Source: Mobiluncus sp963511525
GTDB lineage: Bacteria > Actinomycetota > Actinomycetes > Actinomycetales > Actinomycetaceae
Reading direction: 5' to 3'
Length of the DNA: 64,000 nt
Assembly: GCF_963511525.1 (NCBI RefSeq)
Contig: NZ_CAUPIY010000010.1
Coordinates: forward strand, 24,412-88,411
The translations under genes and the position numbers were made by a program. Shown here one piece after another: positions 26,357 to 33,702 of this stretch. Positions within the stretch are counted from its first letter, which is position 1. Every line of letters begins with the position of its first letter. A model generated the notes under the pieces. It worked only from the letters and a program-made list of their open reading frames with translations, was not told the origin of the DNA and did no database searches.

Positions 26357-27787
26357 ATGGACAAGTTCTTAGAGGTTCTCAACACCATAGACTCTTTCGT
26401 CTGGGGGCCGTTTGTCCTGATTCCCCTGCTGCTGGGAACCGGATTGTGGCTGACCATTCGGCTGTCGGGAATCCAGTTCCGCAAACTCGGTCCCGCCATG
26501 CACCTCGCCCTGCTGAAACGTGACGAGGGCACCGGGGAAAGTCCCGAGGGGAAACAACCGCTCGACGACACCATCGAGGGCGACATTTCCCACTACCAAG
26601 CGCTGACTACCGCCCTGGCCGCTACCGTCGGGGTCGGAAACATCGCCGGCGTCGCCACCGCTATCCACATTGGCGGACCCGGAGCGGTGTTCTGGATGTG
26701 GGTCACGGGACTGTTGGGTATGGCCTCGAAATACTCCGAAGCCTTCATGGCGGTACGTTTCCGCACCAAAGATGCCAAAGGTGAGATGAGCGGCGGTCCG
26801 CAGTACTACCTGGAACACGTCACGAAAGTGAAGTGGTTGGGCCGGACTCTAGCCATCGCCTTTGCGATTTTCGCGATTATTGCCTCGTTCGGTATCGGCA
26901 ACCTGACCCAAGCGAACTCGGTTGCGACCCAGTTACAGGCTTCTTTCGGGGTGAATCCGTGGATGACCGGCCTGTTCATGGCGGCTTTGACAGGTATCGT
27001 CCTGCTGGGCGGAGTGAAATCCATCGGCCGGGTGACCTCGGCTTTTGTCCCCATAATGATTATTCTCTACGTGGGAGCCTCACTGATTGTGCTGGGTCTG
27101 TACGCCACGAAAATCCCCGGCGCCCTAGCGCTGATTGTTCACGATGCCTTTACGGGCAGTGCCGCGACGGGCGGTTTCGTGGGCTCCACGTTCATGGTGG
27201 CGCTCCAGTACGGGGTGGCGCGCGGAATTTTCTCTAACGAGTCCGGGATGGGGTCCGCCGCGATTGCTGCGGCTGCGGCGCGTACTCGCGAACCGGTCCG
27301 GCAAGGGCTCGTGTCCATGACGCAAACCTTCATCGACACCATCATCGTGGTGTCCATGACGGCGCTGGTCATCGTCGTTACGGGAGCCTGGCAAGAGACC
27401 GATGCCAACGGGCAGGCGCTGGATGGTTCGCCCCTCACTGCCCAGGCCTTCAACATCGGTTTCCCCGGCGGCCAGGGCCACTTTGTGGTGGCAGTTTCCC
27501 TGGTGTTCTTTGCGTTTTCCACCGTGCTGGGCTGGGCCTACTACGGGGAACGCTGTGTACAGCGTTTGTTCGGCCTCCGAGCCGTCGTCGTCTATCGTTT
27601 GTTGTTTGCCATAGTTGTTTTCGTGGGCTGCATCACGGAGCTAAAAGTGGCGTGGACCTTGGCGGATGTCACGAACGGGTTGATGGCTTTGCCTAACTTG
27701 ATTGGTCTCATCCTGGCTTCCGGTCTGATTGCCCGCGAAACCAGGGCATACCTGAAGCGCGACCCGAAACTGCAAGAATCCCAGTAA
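26357..27787 (+). CDS. alsT: Sodium:alanine symporter family protein (AlsT/AgcS)
   Basis: A 476-residue integral membrane transporter with about ten hydrophobic segments. Family motifs include GDISHYQALTTALAATVGVGNIAGVATAI near the N-terminus, GPGAVFWMWVTGLLGMASKYSEAFMAVRFR, and the later FSNESGMGSAAIAAAAARTREPVRQGLVSM. Known: AgcS/AlsT proteins import alanine, glycine or glutamine with Na+. GAGG lies upstream of ATG 26357. The C-terminus converges on the capA-like gene. Confidence 0.92.
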   Translation: MDKFLEVLNTIDSFVWGPFVLIPLLLGTGLWLTIRLSGIQFRKLGPAMHLALLKRDEGTGESPEGKQPLDDTIEGDISHYQALTTALAATVGVGNIAGVATAIHIGGPGAVFWMWVTGLLGMASKYSEAFMAVRFRTKDAKGEMSGGPQYYLEHVTKVKWLGRTLAIAFAIFAIIASFGIGNLTQANSVATQLQASFGVNPWMTGLFMAALTGIVLLGGVKSIGRVTSAFVPIMIILYVGASLIVLGLYATKIPGALALIVHDAFTGSAATGGFVGSTFMVALQYGVARGIFSNESGMGSAAIAAAAARTREPVRQGLVSMTQTFIDTIIVVSMTALVIVVTGAWQETDANGQALDGSPLTAQAFNIGFPGGQGHFVVAVSLVFFAFSTVLGWAYYGERCVQRLFGLRAVVVYRLLFAIVVFVGCITELKVAWTLADVTNGLMALPNLIGLILASGLIARETRAYLKRDPKLQESQ

Positions 27788-27845
27788 CCCTTCCGCACCG
27801 GCCTCGTGCCAAAGCCGAAAAGCTATGCAGAAGCAATCGGGACGC

Positions 27846-29117
27846 CTATTGCTTAGGCAGTACTTCGACTTTGGCGGGGGAGGGCACCGCGGGCGGCTCG
27901 GTGAGTTCAGGAGTTTCGGGCCCCACCAGGGATTGCAAAAACTCCCGATACCGCGCGGCTTTGCTCGCGCTCATGGCGCTACCAGGCGGAGTTTGTCCCT
28001 GCGCGGCCGCGGCTAGCGGCACCACCATGTGTGAATCTGGTTCCAGCCCGATTGCCACCCACTGGGCGGAGATAACTTCGGCGTTGCCCTGAGCTGGAAC
28101 CCTAATCGTGGCCCAGGCGATTTGTTCCGAATCCGTATGCATCGTGGTCAGGGGACGCATATCCGAAATGACATTCCCTACGCTCCAATACGTCCACATA
28201 CCTTTGCCGTCCACACCGCCGGGTAGCTTCTCAATGCCCTGGGGAACGTGCGGATGATGACCGATATAGAGGTCAATCAGTCCGCTATCGGCTGCTTCTT
28301 GCGCCCATTTACGCGCCCAGCCGGAGGGCTGCAACTCATATTCCAACCCGTTATGGCCCGACAAAATCACCACGTTGGCGCCCTCTTGGCGAGCCTGGGC
28401 GGCCCACTTGAGAATGTCGCTCATATCGTCTACGTTGACCAGCCAAGGCTTTTCGCTAATGTAGGGCATCCCGCCCAGCTTTCCCCAGCCCAAGGACAGG
28501 TGAGCAATCCTGATGGTGCGTCCGTCTTTGGTCAAGCTGTACATCTGATAAGGTTTTTCCTCCGCGCTGCGCCGAGAACCGGTGGCTCCCATGCCGGCTT
28601 TTTCCAACACATTGAGCGTCTGATAGACGCCTTCAATGCCCTGGTCAGTCGTGTGGTTGGAAGCGGTGGAGCAGCCGTCGTAGCCCAAGTCTTTCATATC
28701 TTTCGCCCAGCTCGTAGGCATAGCAAAATTGGGAAATCCCTGATAGGGGGCTCCGTCCTTGGCAAAAGCAATCTCTTGGTGGCAAATCGTCAGGTCAGCC
28801 CCCTCGAGAAACGGTTTGATGCCAGCCATCAAATTTGTAAAATGCGTGTTTCCCGCGGCGTCGCGCGACACATCGGGCATAAGGGCATCGTGTGTCAGGG
28901 CGTCGCCCGTGGCCGCGACGGTAAAGGTGATGTCCGGGGGCTGCGTTGCGGTCGGTTTCGGTGTGACGTTCAAAAGGGAGGTTTTGGTAGGAATTTCTTT
29001 GGCGTCAGATTTTCCGGCGGCATCGTCGCAGCCAGACAACCCCCAGGTCACGCTCATCACCAGCAGAATCGCTGCGGTCTTCCGGCTAAATTTGCGGGTG
29101 GTGTCACTGTTTACCAT
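27846..29117 (-). CDS. CapA-family metallophosphatase-like lipoprotein
   Basis: A 423-residue lipoprotein: signal peptide with lipobox GLSGC (Cys30), a Thr/Pro-rich linker, then a CapA (PF09587) domain. Visible metal-site segments are AATGDALTHDALMP, CHQEIAFAKDG, TASNHTTDQGIEGVYQTL, VVILSGHNGLEYE and IGHHPHVPQGIEKLPG. The family includes poly-gamma-glutamate CapA and is related to calcineurin-like phosphoesterases. The enzyme activity here is unknown. It lies 40 nt downstream of ribF on the same strand, so the two may be cotranscribed. Confidence 0.85.
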   Translation of the reverse strand: MVNSDTTRKFSRKTAAILLVMSVTWGLSGCDDAAGKSDAKEIPTKTSLLNVTPKPTATQPPDITFTVAATGDALTHDALMPDVSRDAAGNTHFTNLMAGIKPFLEGADLTICHQEIAFAKDGAPYQGFPNFAMPTSWAKDMKDLGYDGCSTASNHTTDQGIEGVYQTLNVLEKAGMGATGSRRSAEEKPYQMYSLTKDGRTIRIAHLSLGWGKLGGMPYISEKPWLVNVDDMSDILKWAAQARQEGANVVILSGHNGLEYELQPSGWARKWAQEAADSGLIDLYIGHHPHVPQGIEKLPGGVDGKGMWTYWSVGNVISDMRPLTTMHTDSEQIAWATIRVPAQGNAEVISAQWVAIGLEPDSHMVVPLAAAAQGQTPPGSAMSASKAARYREFLQSLVGPETPELTEPPAVPSPAKVEVLPKQ

Positions 29118-29157
29118 GGAACTTTTATACCAAACAAAGCTGACAAATCCGCCTCAC

Positions 29158-30153
29158 TCAGACTGTGACCGCGCCGGGGTCGATACGCTGGGATTTCGGA
29201 ACCCCCAGGACCACGGCCGTCTCCAGCAGGTCGCGATCCATGCGCTCCAGCAGTGCGTCCAAAGAATGAAAAGCCAGGTTGTCGCGAATCCGATGCACGA
29301 ACTCGACCACGACTTCTTCCCCGTACAAATCCAAGTCTGCGCGCCCTAAAACGTGAGCTTCCACAGTGCGCCCCACGTCACCAAAATGCGGGGAAGTTCC
29401 CACCGAAATGGCGGCGGGCACCACCTCTAGTGAAGTCGGACTCTGAGAGTGCGGCGGGTAAGGCATCCGCAGCCAACCGGCGTAAACACCATCGGCGGGA
29501 ATCGCCTCCACAAACTCCGCGTCCAGATTAGCGGTGGGAAATCCCAGTTTGCGCCCGCGCCGTTTGCCGTGAATGACTGTACCGCGCACCGAATGGGCGC
29601 GACCCAAAACATAAGCTGCCTGGTCAACCCGGCCTTGGGCCAGTAGCTCGCGCACCCAAGACGAGGACCAGCGGCGTCCAAAAATCGGATCGACGATGTT
29701 AGACACCGTCACGACGGTAAAACCGTACTGTTCCCCCAGTTCCTGTAAAGTCTGGGCATCTCCGCTGTTCTTAGATCCGAAATGCATATCTTCCCCGATG
29801 ACGACCACCAGGGGATCCAGGGGGGCGACCAGGTAGTTTTGGACAAACTCGGCGGGGGACTGGGCTGCAAAATCGAGGTCATATTGTTGAACCCAGGTCG
29901 CGTCCACCCCCAGCTGTTCAATGCGGGTCAGTCGGTCTGGCAGGGAACAAATTAACTTATTCTTGGGGTCGGGATGGTGAACCTGGCGAGGTAGCGGGTC
30001 GAACGTCAACACAACAGAGGTCGCCTCGCGCTCGTGAGCCAGCGCCACGACTTTCTCGATGATTCGCTTGTGTCCGGTGTGAACACCGTCAAAAGTACCT
30101 ATGGTCACGACACTCGGCCCGAAACTTGACGGTTTGTCACGAAAAATTTGCAC
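29158..30153 (-). CDS. ribF: Bifunctional riboflavin kinase/FAD synthetase
   Basis: A 331-residue RibF making FMN and FAD from riboflavin. The N-terminal FAD synthetase domain has VVTIGTFDGVHTGHKRIIEKV (nucleotidyltransferase HxGH variant) and the ISNI-like NIVDPIFGRRWSSSWVRELLAQG. The C-terminal flavokinase domain has VIHGKRRGRKLGFPTANLD, GVYAGWL and the late ARIDE-like segment AHVLGRADLDLYGEEVVVEFVHRIRDN. It is part of the ancestral truB-ribF-rpsO-pnp order but is inverted relative to truB and rpsO. Confidence 0.95.
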   Translation of the reverse strand: MQIFRDKPSSFGPSVVTIGTFDGVHTGHKRIIEKVVALAHEREATSVVLTFDPLPRQVHHPDPKNKLICSLPDRLTRIEQLGVDATWVQQYDLDFAAQSPAEFVQNYLVAPLDPLVVVIGEDMHFGSKNSGDAQTLQELGEQYGFTVVTVSNIVDPIFGRRWSSSWVRELLAQGRVDQAAYVLGRAHSVRGTVIHGKRRGRKLGFPTANLDAEFVEAIPADGVYAGWLRMPYPPHSQSPTSLEVVPAAISVGTSPHFGDVGRTVEAHVLGRADLDLYGEEVVVEFVHRIRDNLAFHSLDALLERMDRDLLETAVVLGVPKSQRIDPGAVTV

Positions 30154-30306
30154 CCCTCAACCTTAGCATGACGCTATCCGCTCCGATTTTGCCCCCTGTC
30201 CCGGCGCGGGGAAAGGGCGGGGCTTTCACCCTTTTGGGTGTTCAGTTAACCAAACTGCCTCAATAGGCTGATTGGGTAACGACTGTTGCAACGGAAAGGT
30301 ACAGAC

Positions 30307-31725
30307 ATGCAGGCATGGGTAAAGCGCGGAGCCATTTCCGGCACCGTAGGAGCCTTGACTTTAGCGATGATGGCCCTGGTTGCCGTCAGCGAGTCTCAGG
30401 CAGAAGGGTTGAACTATGAACGTTTGGCGGGACCCAGCGGGGTGGGAACCTCCCTGGCGGTAGCCAAGCACACCTGGGGGACAAACTGGCCTGTGGTCTA
30501 TGTGGCCGCGAACCGTAACCCGGTGGATGCCCTACCGGCGGCGACTATCGGGGACGGACCTGTGGTACTCACCGATGGGAAACAGCTGAACCTCGGCGGG
30601 GTCAAACCCGGCCACATCGTAATCTTGGGTGGACCGGGCGCGGTTCCTGAAAGCATTGCCCAGCAAGCCCGGCAAACCTGCGGCGCAGAAAACGTGGAAC
30701 GCCTGGCTGGTTCTGACCGCAATGCGACCGCACAGGCTATCGCTGACCGCTGGATACAGGTAAACGGCCCCACCAACCGGATGTATCTGACCAAAAATGC
30801 CGGTTCCGGTTCCCCCGACGCGGTAGCCGGTTCGGTGCTGCGTGACGGACCCATCATCACCTACACGAACGAGGCCAGCATCAGTGCCGCACAGCAGTTC
30901 GTGGCGATGCGGATGCCGGCGAGCCAGCCGGGCGGCGCACAATTGGTGGCTTTGGGCGGACCGGGCGCGGTTCCCGACGCAGTACTCCAAACAATCGCTA
31001 ACGGTGCGGCGACCCAACGTTTTGCGGGGGCGAACCGTTATCTCACAGCCCTAGAAATCGCCAAGTTTGCCGCCAACGATCCGGCCCGAAAGGTCGCCTA
31101 CGTGGCGTCGGGAACCGCCCTGAAAGATGCGATGGTGGCGGGGGCATCCAAGGACGGTTTTATCCTGCTGACACCCCCCGGTGGTGGAGGTACTTTCCAG
31201 CAAATCGTGTCTATGGGCGCTAACAAGATCGTGTTTATCGGAGGAGAAGGTGTGCTGCCCCAGAGCACTTTGGCTATGGCAGCCGGCGTTGGTTTAGGTG
31301 CGGATGGTCCCGGTAATCCGCATTACATAACCAATAACGTGGGTTTTAAGCTTGAAGGCCTCATTCGGATACTAAGTGCCAAGGAACTTATCAAGATGGA
31401 GAACCACCAGTATGTACCGGAGTTGTCCGAAGTGCTCGCTGGCTACGAATACGCTGTGCTCATTTTGGATGAACCGGCGGTATTCGACATTTCCTATGCT
31501 TCGGATATTGGGCCAGGCGCCCCCACTAATCCGCGCGAGGCTGACATAGTCTTGCTCGCGGACACCTCCGATCCCAAGGCTGTCATGGAGTCGTGGCGTG
31601 GATACGACGGTGTGCGGGCGTCTGTTACCTTTAAGCCTTACAGTCTTTTCTGGCCCAGCGACGTGAGCCTTCCCACGACTGGAGCGCATTCTACAGGAGC
31701 CTATATCGACCACGGCAAAGGATAA
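30307..31725 (+). CDS. Secreted CWB2-repeat protein with unknown C-terminal domain
   Basis: A 472-residue protein starting at ATG 30307, seven nt after GGAAAGG, with a signal peptide ending near SESQAEG. Three CWB2 repeats (about 30-340) are marked by RLAGPSGVGTSLAVA, RLAGSDRNATAQAIA and RFAGANRYLTALEIA, each with an HIVILGGPGAVPE-, LVALGGPGAVPD- or KIVFIGGEGVLPQ-type strand. The last 130 residues (from about HYITNNVGFK) contain no Cys and no motif I recognise; two stretches, YAVLILDEPAVFDISYAS and ADIVLLADTSDP, look like beta strands of an alpha/beta fold. It lies between ribF and the oxidoreductase. Confidence 0.82.
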   Translation: MQAWVKRGAISGTVGALTLAMMALVAVSESQAEGLNYERLAGPSGVGTSLAVAKHTWGTNWPVVYVAANRNPVDALPAATIGDGPVVLTDGKQLNLGGVKPGHIVILGGPGAVPESIAQQARQTCGAENVERLAGSDRNATAQAIADRWIQVNGPTNRMYLTKNAGSGSPDAVAGSVLRDGPIITYTNEASISAAQQFVAMRMPASQPGGAQLVALGGPGAVPDAVLQTIANGAATQRFAGANRYLTALEIAKFAANDPARKVAYVASGTALKDAMVAGASKDGFILLTPPGGGGTFQQIVSMGANKIVFIGGEGVLPQSTLAMAAGVGLGADGPGNPHYITNNVGFKLEGLIRILSAKELIKMENHQYVPELSEVLAGYEYAVLILDEPAVFDISYASDIGPGAPTNPREADIVLLADTSDPKAVMESWRGYDGVRASVTFKPYSLFWPSDVSLPTTGAHSTGAYIDHGKG

Positions 31726-31756
31726 CGTCCACGGGGCTGCTTCGCTAACTTCATCG

Positions 31757-31803
31757 ACCCCCTTGCTTTAGACTTGGAAAAGACTTAAAGCAAGGGGGTT
31801 TTC
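31757..31803 (+). terminator. Terminator hairpin containing the next gene's ribosome site
   Basis: A perfect 14-bp stem (ACCCCCTTGCTTTA / TAAAGCAAGGGGGT, 31757-31770 and 31786-31799) with a 15-nt loop, followed by TTTC. The 3' arm contains AGGGGG, the only ribosome-site candidate for ATG 31804. Confidence 0.8.
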
Positions 31804-32859
31804 ATGTGGGCAGTGCAGGGCGTTGACGGTGTGCCGGTCCTGGTCGAGGCCGACCGTCCCCGGGTCGGTGCCGGCCAGATTCTCATTGAAGTATCGGCCG
31901 CGGGAGTGAACCGAGCGGACTTGTTGCAGGTGGCAGGCCATTATCCGCCCCCTGCCGGGGCACCGAATACGCTCGGGCTAGAGGCCGCCGGCACCGTCGT
32001 GGAGGTGGGACCAGGCGTTGACTCGGCGTGGCTGGGTCGCGCCGCGGTGGCTCTGGTCGAGGGCGGGGCACAAGCGCAGTTCTGTGTCGCTAACGCGGAT
32101 TTAGCTTTGCCGTTGCCCGTCTCAGGGCGTCTCAATGGCTATGTCGCGGGGGCTGCCCTCCTGGAAGCAGCGGTAACGGCCTGGCACAACCTGGTCAACT
32201 TGGAACCACGGATAACCTGGATGGATGGGCCGCACGATGGCTTCCTGGCAGGCCGCGATCCGTACGGGGAAAGCTGGCGCTACCCAGTTGGCTTCAGCGT
32301 GCTGATTCAAGGCGGAAGCGGTGGGGTCGGGACCGTTGCGGTGCAACTGGCCAAGGCGCTGGGTGCCAACGTGGCGGCCACCGCCGGGGACGAAGCCCGT
32401 CGCCAAAAAGTGACCCTGCTGGGTGCTGACGGTGTGGCGGACTACCGTGACGAAGAATCGTTGAAAAAAGCGTTCGAGGACGTGACTGACTGTTTGGGGT
32501 TTGACCTGATCTTGGATGTCAGCGGGGCCGGAGGGCTGGAATCGAATCTCAATCTTTTAAAGACCGGAGGACGTTTAAGCGTTATTGGACTGCAAAAGGG
32601 AGCACACGGGGAAATCGATTTGGCATATTTTTTGCAAAAACAGGCCACCTTGCAAGGTTCCACCATTCGCGCGTTAGATACGGACACCAAGGTTGACCTG
32701 GTTCACGCAGTTGGTGAATACGTTTGGCCCGCTGTCGAATCTGGCCAAATCCGCCCGGTTATTGCCGAAACGTACCCCTTCGCCAAAGTCGCCCAAGCTC
32801 ACGAAGCCCTTGGAGCCAAAACCAACCGTCCTTTCGGCAAATTGATTCTTGCCAAATAA
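31804..32859 (+). CDS. Quinone oxidoreductase-like medium-chain dehydrogenase
   Basis: A 351-residue MDR-superfamily protein similar to NADPH:quinone oxidoreductase/PIG3. Features: AAGVNRADLLQVAGHYPPPAGAPNTLGLEAAGTVVEVG near the N-terminus, the dinucleotide-binding segment VLIQGGSGGVGTVAVQLAKALGANVAATAG, and ILDVSGAGGLESNLNLLKTGGRLSVIG. No structural or catalytic zinc ligands are seen, as is normal for quinone-reductase-type members. A 25-residue insert at about 138-160 (DGPHDGFLAGRDPYGESWRY) is unusual. Translation may be limited by the hairpin over its ribosome site. Confidence 0.85.
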   Translation: MWAVQGVDGVPVLVEADRPRVGAGQILIEVSAAGVNRADLLQVAGHYPPPAGAPNTLGLEAAGTVVEVGPGVDSAWLGRAAVALVEGGAQAQFCVANADLALPLPVSGRLNGYVAGAALLEAAVTAWHNLVNLEPRITWMDGPHDGFLAGRDPYGESWRYPVGFSVLIQGGSGGVGTVAVQLAKALGANVAATAGDEARRQKVTLLGADGVADYRDEESLKKAFEDVTDCLGFDLILDVSGAGGLESNLNLLKTGGRLSVIGLQKGAHGEIDLAYFLQKQATLQGSTIRALDTDTKVDLVHAVGEYVWPAVESGQIRPVIAETYPFAKVAQAHEALGAKTNRPFGKLILAK

Positions 32860-32947
32860 TCAGCCCTAAAGCTAAACAGCCCGCCCAGCTAAAAATTCAA
32901 GTTTTCCCAAAAAACCCGCCCCGCAAGTGCAACGTTTCTCGCAATAC

Positions 32948-33083
32948 GGCGCGGCTGAGCGAAAGTGGGGGTACTCAGGCGGGGGACTAGGGGGTGTGTT
33001 TTCGTTGCCTTGCAACGAAAACGTGGGGGGGGTCCGTGACCCCCCTAGGTCCCCCGCGAGACCCCCACGAGCGATACCGCGCC
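32948..33083. repeat. 136-nt nested palindrome (multi-arm hairpin element)
   Basis: The outer arms start GGCGCGG (32948) and end CCGCGCC (33083), with further paired blocks GAGCG/CGAGC-type, GTGGGGGT/ACCCCCAC, and GCGGGGGACTAGGGGG with CCCCCTAGGTCCCCCGC (one bulged base). Inside lie two perfect hairpins: GTTTTCGTTGC-CTT-GCAACGAAAAC (32998-33022) and GGGGGGTC-CGT-GACCCCCC. The whole can fold as a three-way junction. It dominates the 365-nt gap between the oxidoreductase and rpsO; the rest of the gap has no gene-like sequence. Confidence 0.7.
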
Positions 33084-33132
33084 GACCCGCGCTATTGAAA
33101 AACAAAGAAAATTCGCTTGAATGCGGGGTGTT

Positions 33133-33141
33133 TGCTAAACT
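33133..33141 (+). promoter_or_regulatory. Possible extended -10 element of rpsO
   Basis: TGC-TAAACT (33133-33141), an extended -10 type element 84 nt upstream of rpsO. No convincing -35 lies at normal spacing. Confidence 0.35.
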
Positions 33142-33224
33142 TGTACAGCCGTCATGTCGGCCGCGCTACCGATGCTCCAGGAAAAGCCTGGGCGCTGCGC
33201 GCAACGAGTACAAAAGGAGAACCT

Positions 33225-33494
33225 GTGGCACTGACCAAGGAAGAAAAGCAAGCAATCATCAACGAATACGCGACTCATCCCGGGGACACTGGTTCCCCCG
33301 AAGTGCAAATCGCCCTGTTGTCCAAGCGGATTAAGGACTTGACCGAGCACTTTAAGACTCACGAACATGACCATCATTCCCGTCGTGGTTTGATGCTGCT
33401 GGTCGGCCAGCGCAAGCGTCTGCTGGGCTACTTGCAGGACATCGACATCGAACGCTACCGCAGCCTCAAAGAGCGCCTCGGTTTGCGTAAATAG
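33225..33494 (+). CDS. rpsO: 30S ribosomal protein S15
   Basis: An 89-residue S15, the standard length. GTG 33225 follows AAAAGGAGAA and gives ALTKEEKQAIINEYATHPGDTGSPEVQIALL; then HDHHSRRGLMLLVGQRKRLLGYL, the central helix pair that binds 16S rRNA. It is followed by a terminator hairpin and pnp, the conserved rpsO-pnp order. Confidence 0.97.
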   Translation: MALTKEEKQAIINEYATHPGDTGSPEVQIALLSKRIKDLTEHFKTHEHDHHSRRGLMLLVGQRKRLLGYLQDIDIERYRSLKERLGLRK

Positions 33495-33500
33495 CAACTA

Positions 33501-33530
33501 AGCTGGCCGGATACCGGTCAGCTTTCTTTT
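33501..33530 (+). terminator. Terminator/attenuator between rpsO and pnp
   Basis: A 10-bp stem AGCTGGCCGG-ATA-CCGGTCAGCT (one G-T) starting 7 nt after the rpsO stop and followed by TTCTTTT. Known: in other bacteria rpsO-pnp intergenic hairpins terminate transcription and serve in RNase III processing. Confidence 0.8.
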
Positions 33531-33702
33531 CATGCCGGTACTTTCCGGCTGATATATGTAGGAATCCAGCGTTAATCGGTCCTCGGTAGTGGCTTCCTGG
33601 ACCATCCGCGAGTCTCCCGGTTTTCCCGGTGAGGTTTGCGGAGAGCCAGCCCAGTGGGCCTCGATCGATGACCGCCGCGCTGAACAAAGAGAGGGGGATC
33701 CC

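Noticed and set aside
32927..33334. Short open frames through the long palindrome before rpsO
   Set aside because: Their translation is dominated by the G/C runs of the palindrome and overlaps rpsO in the wrong frame.
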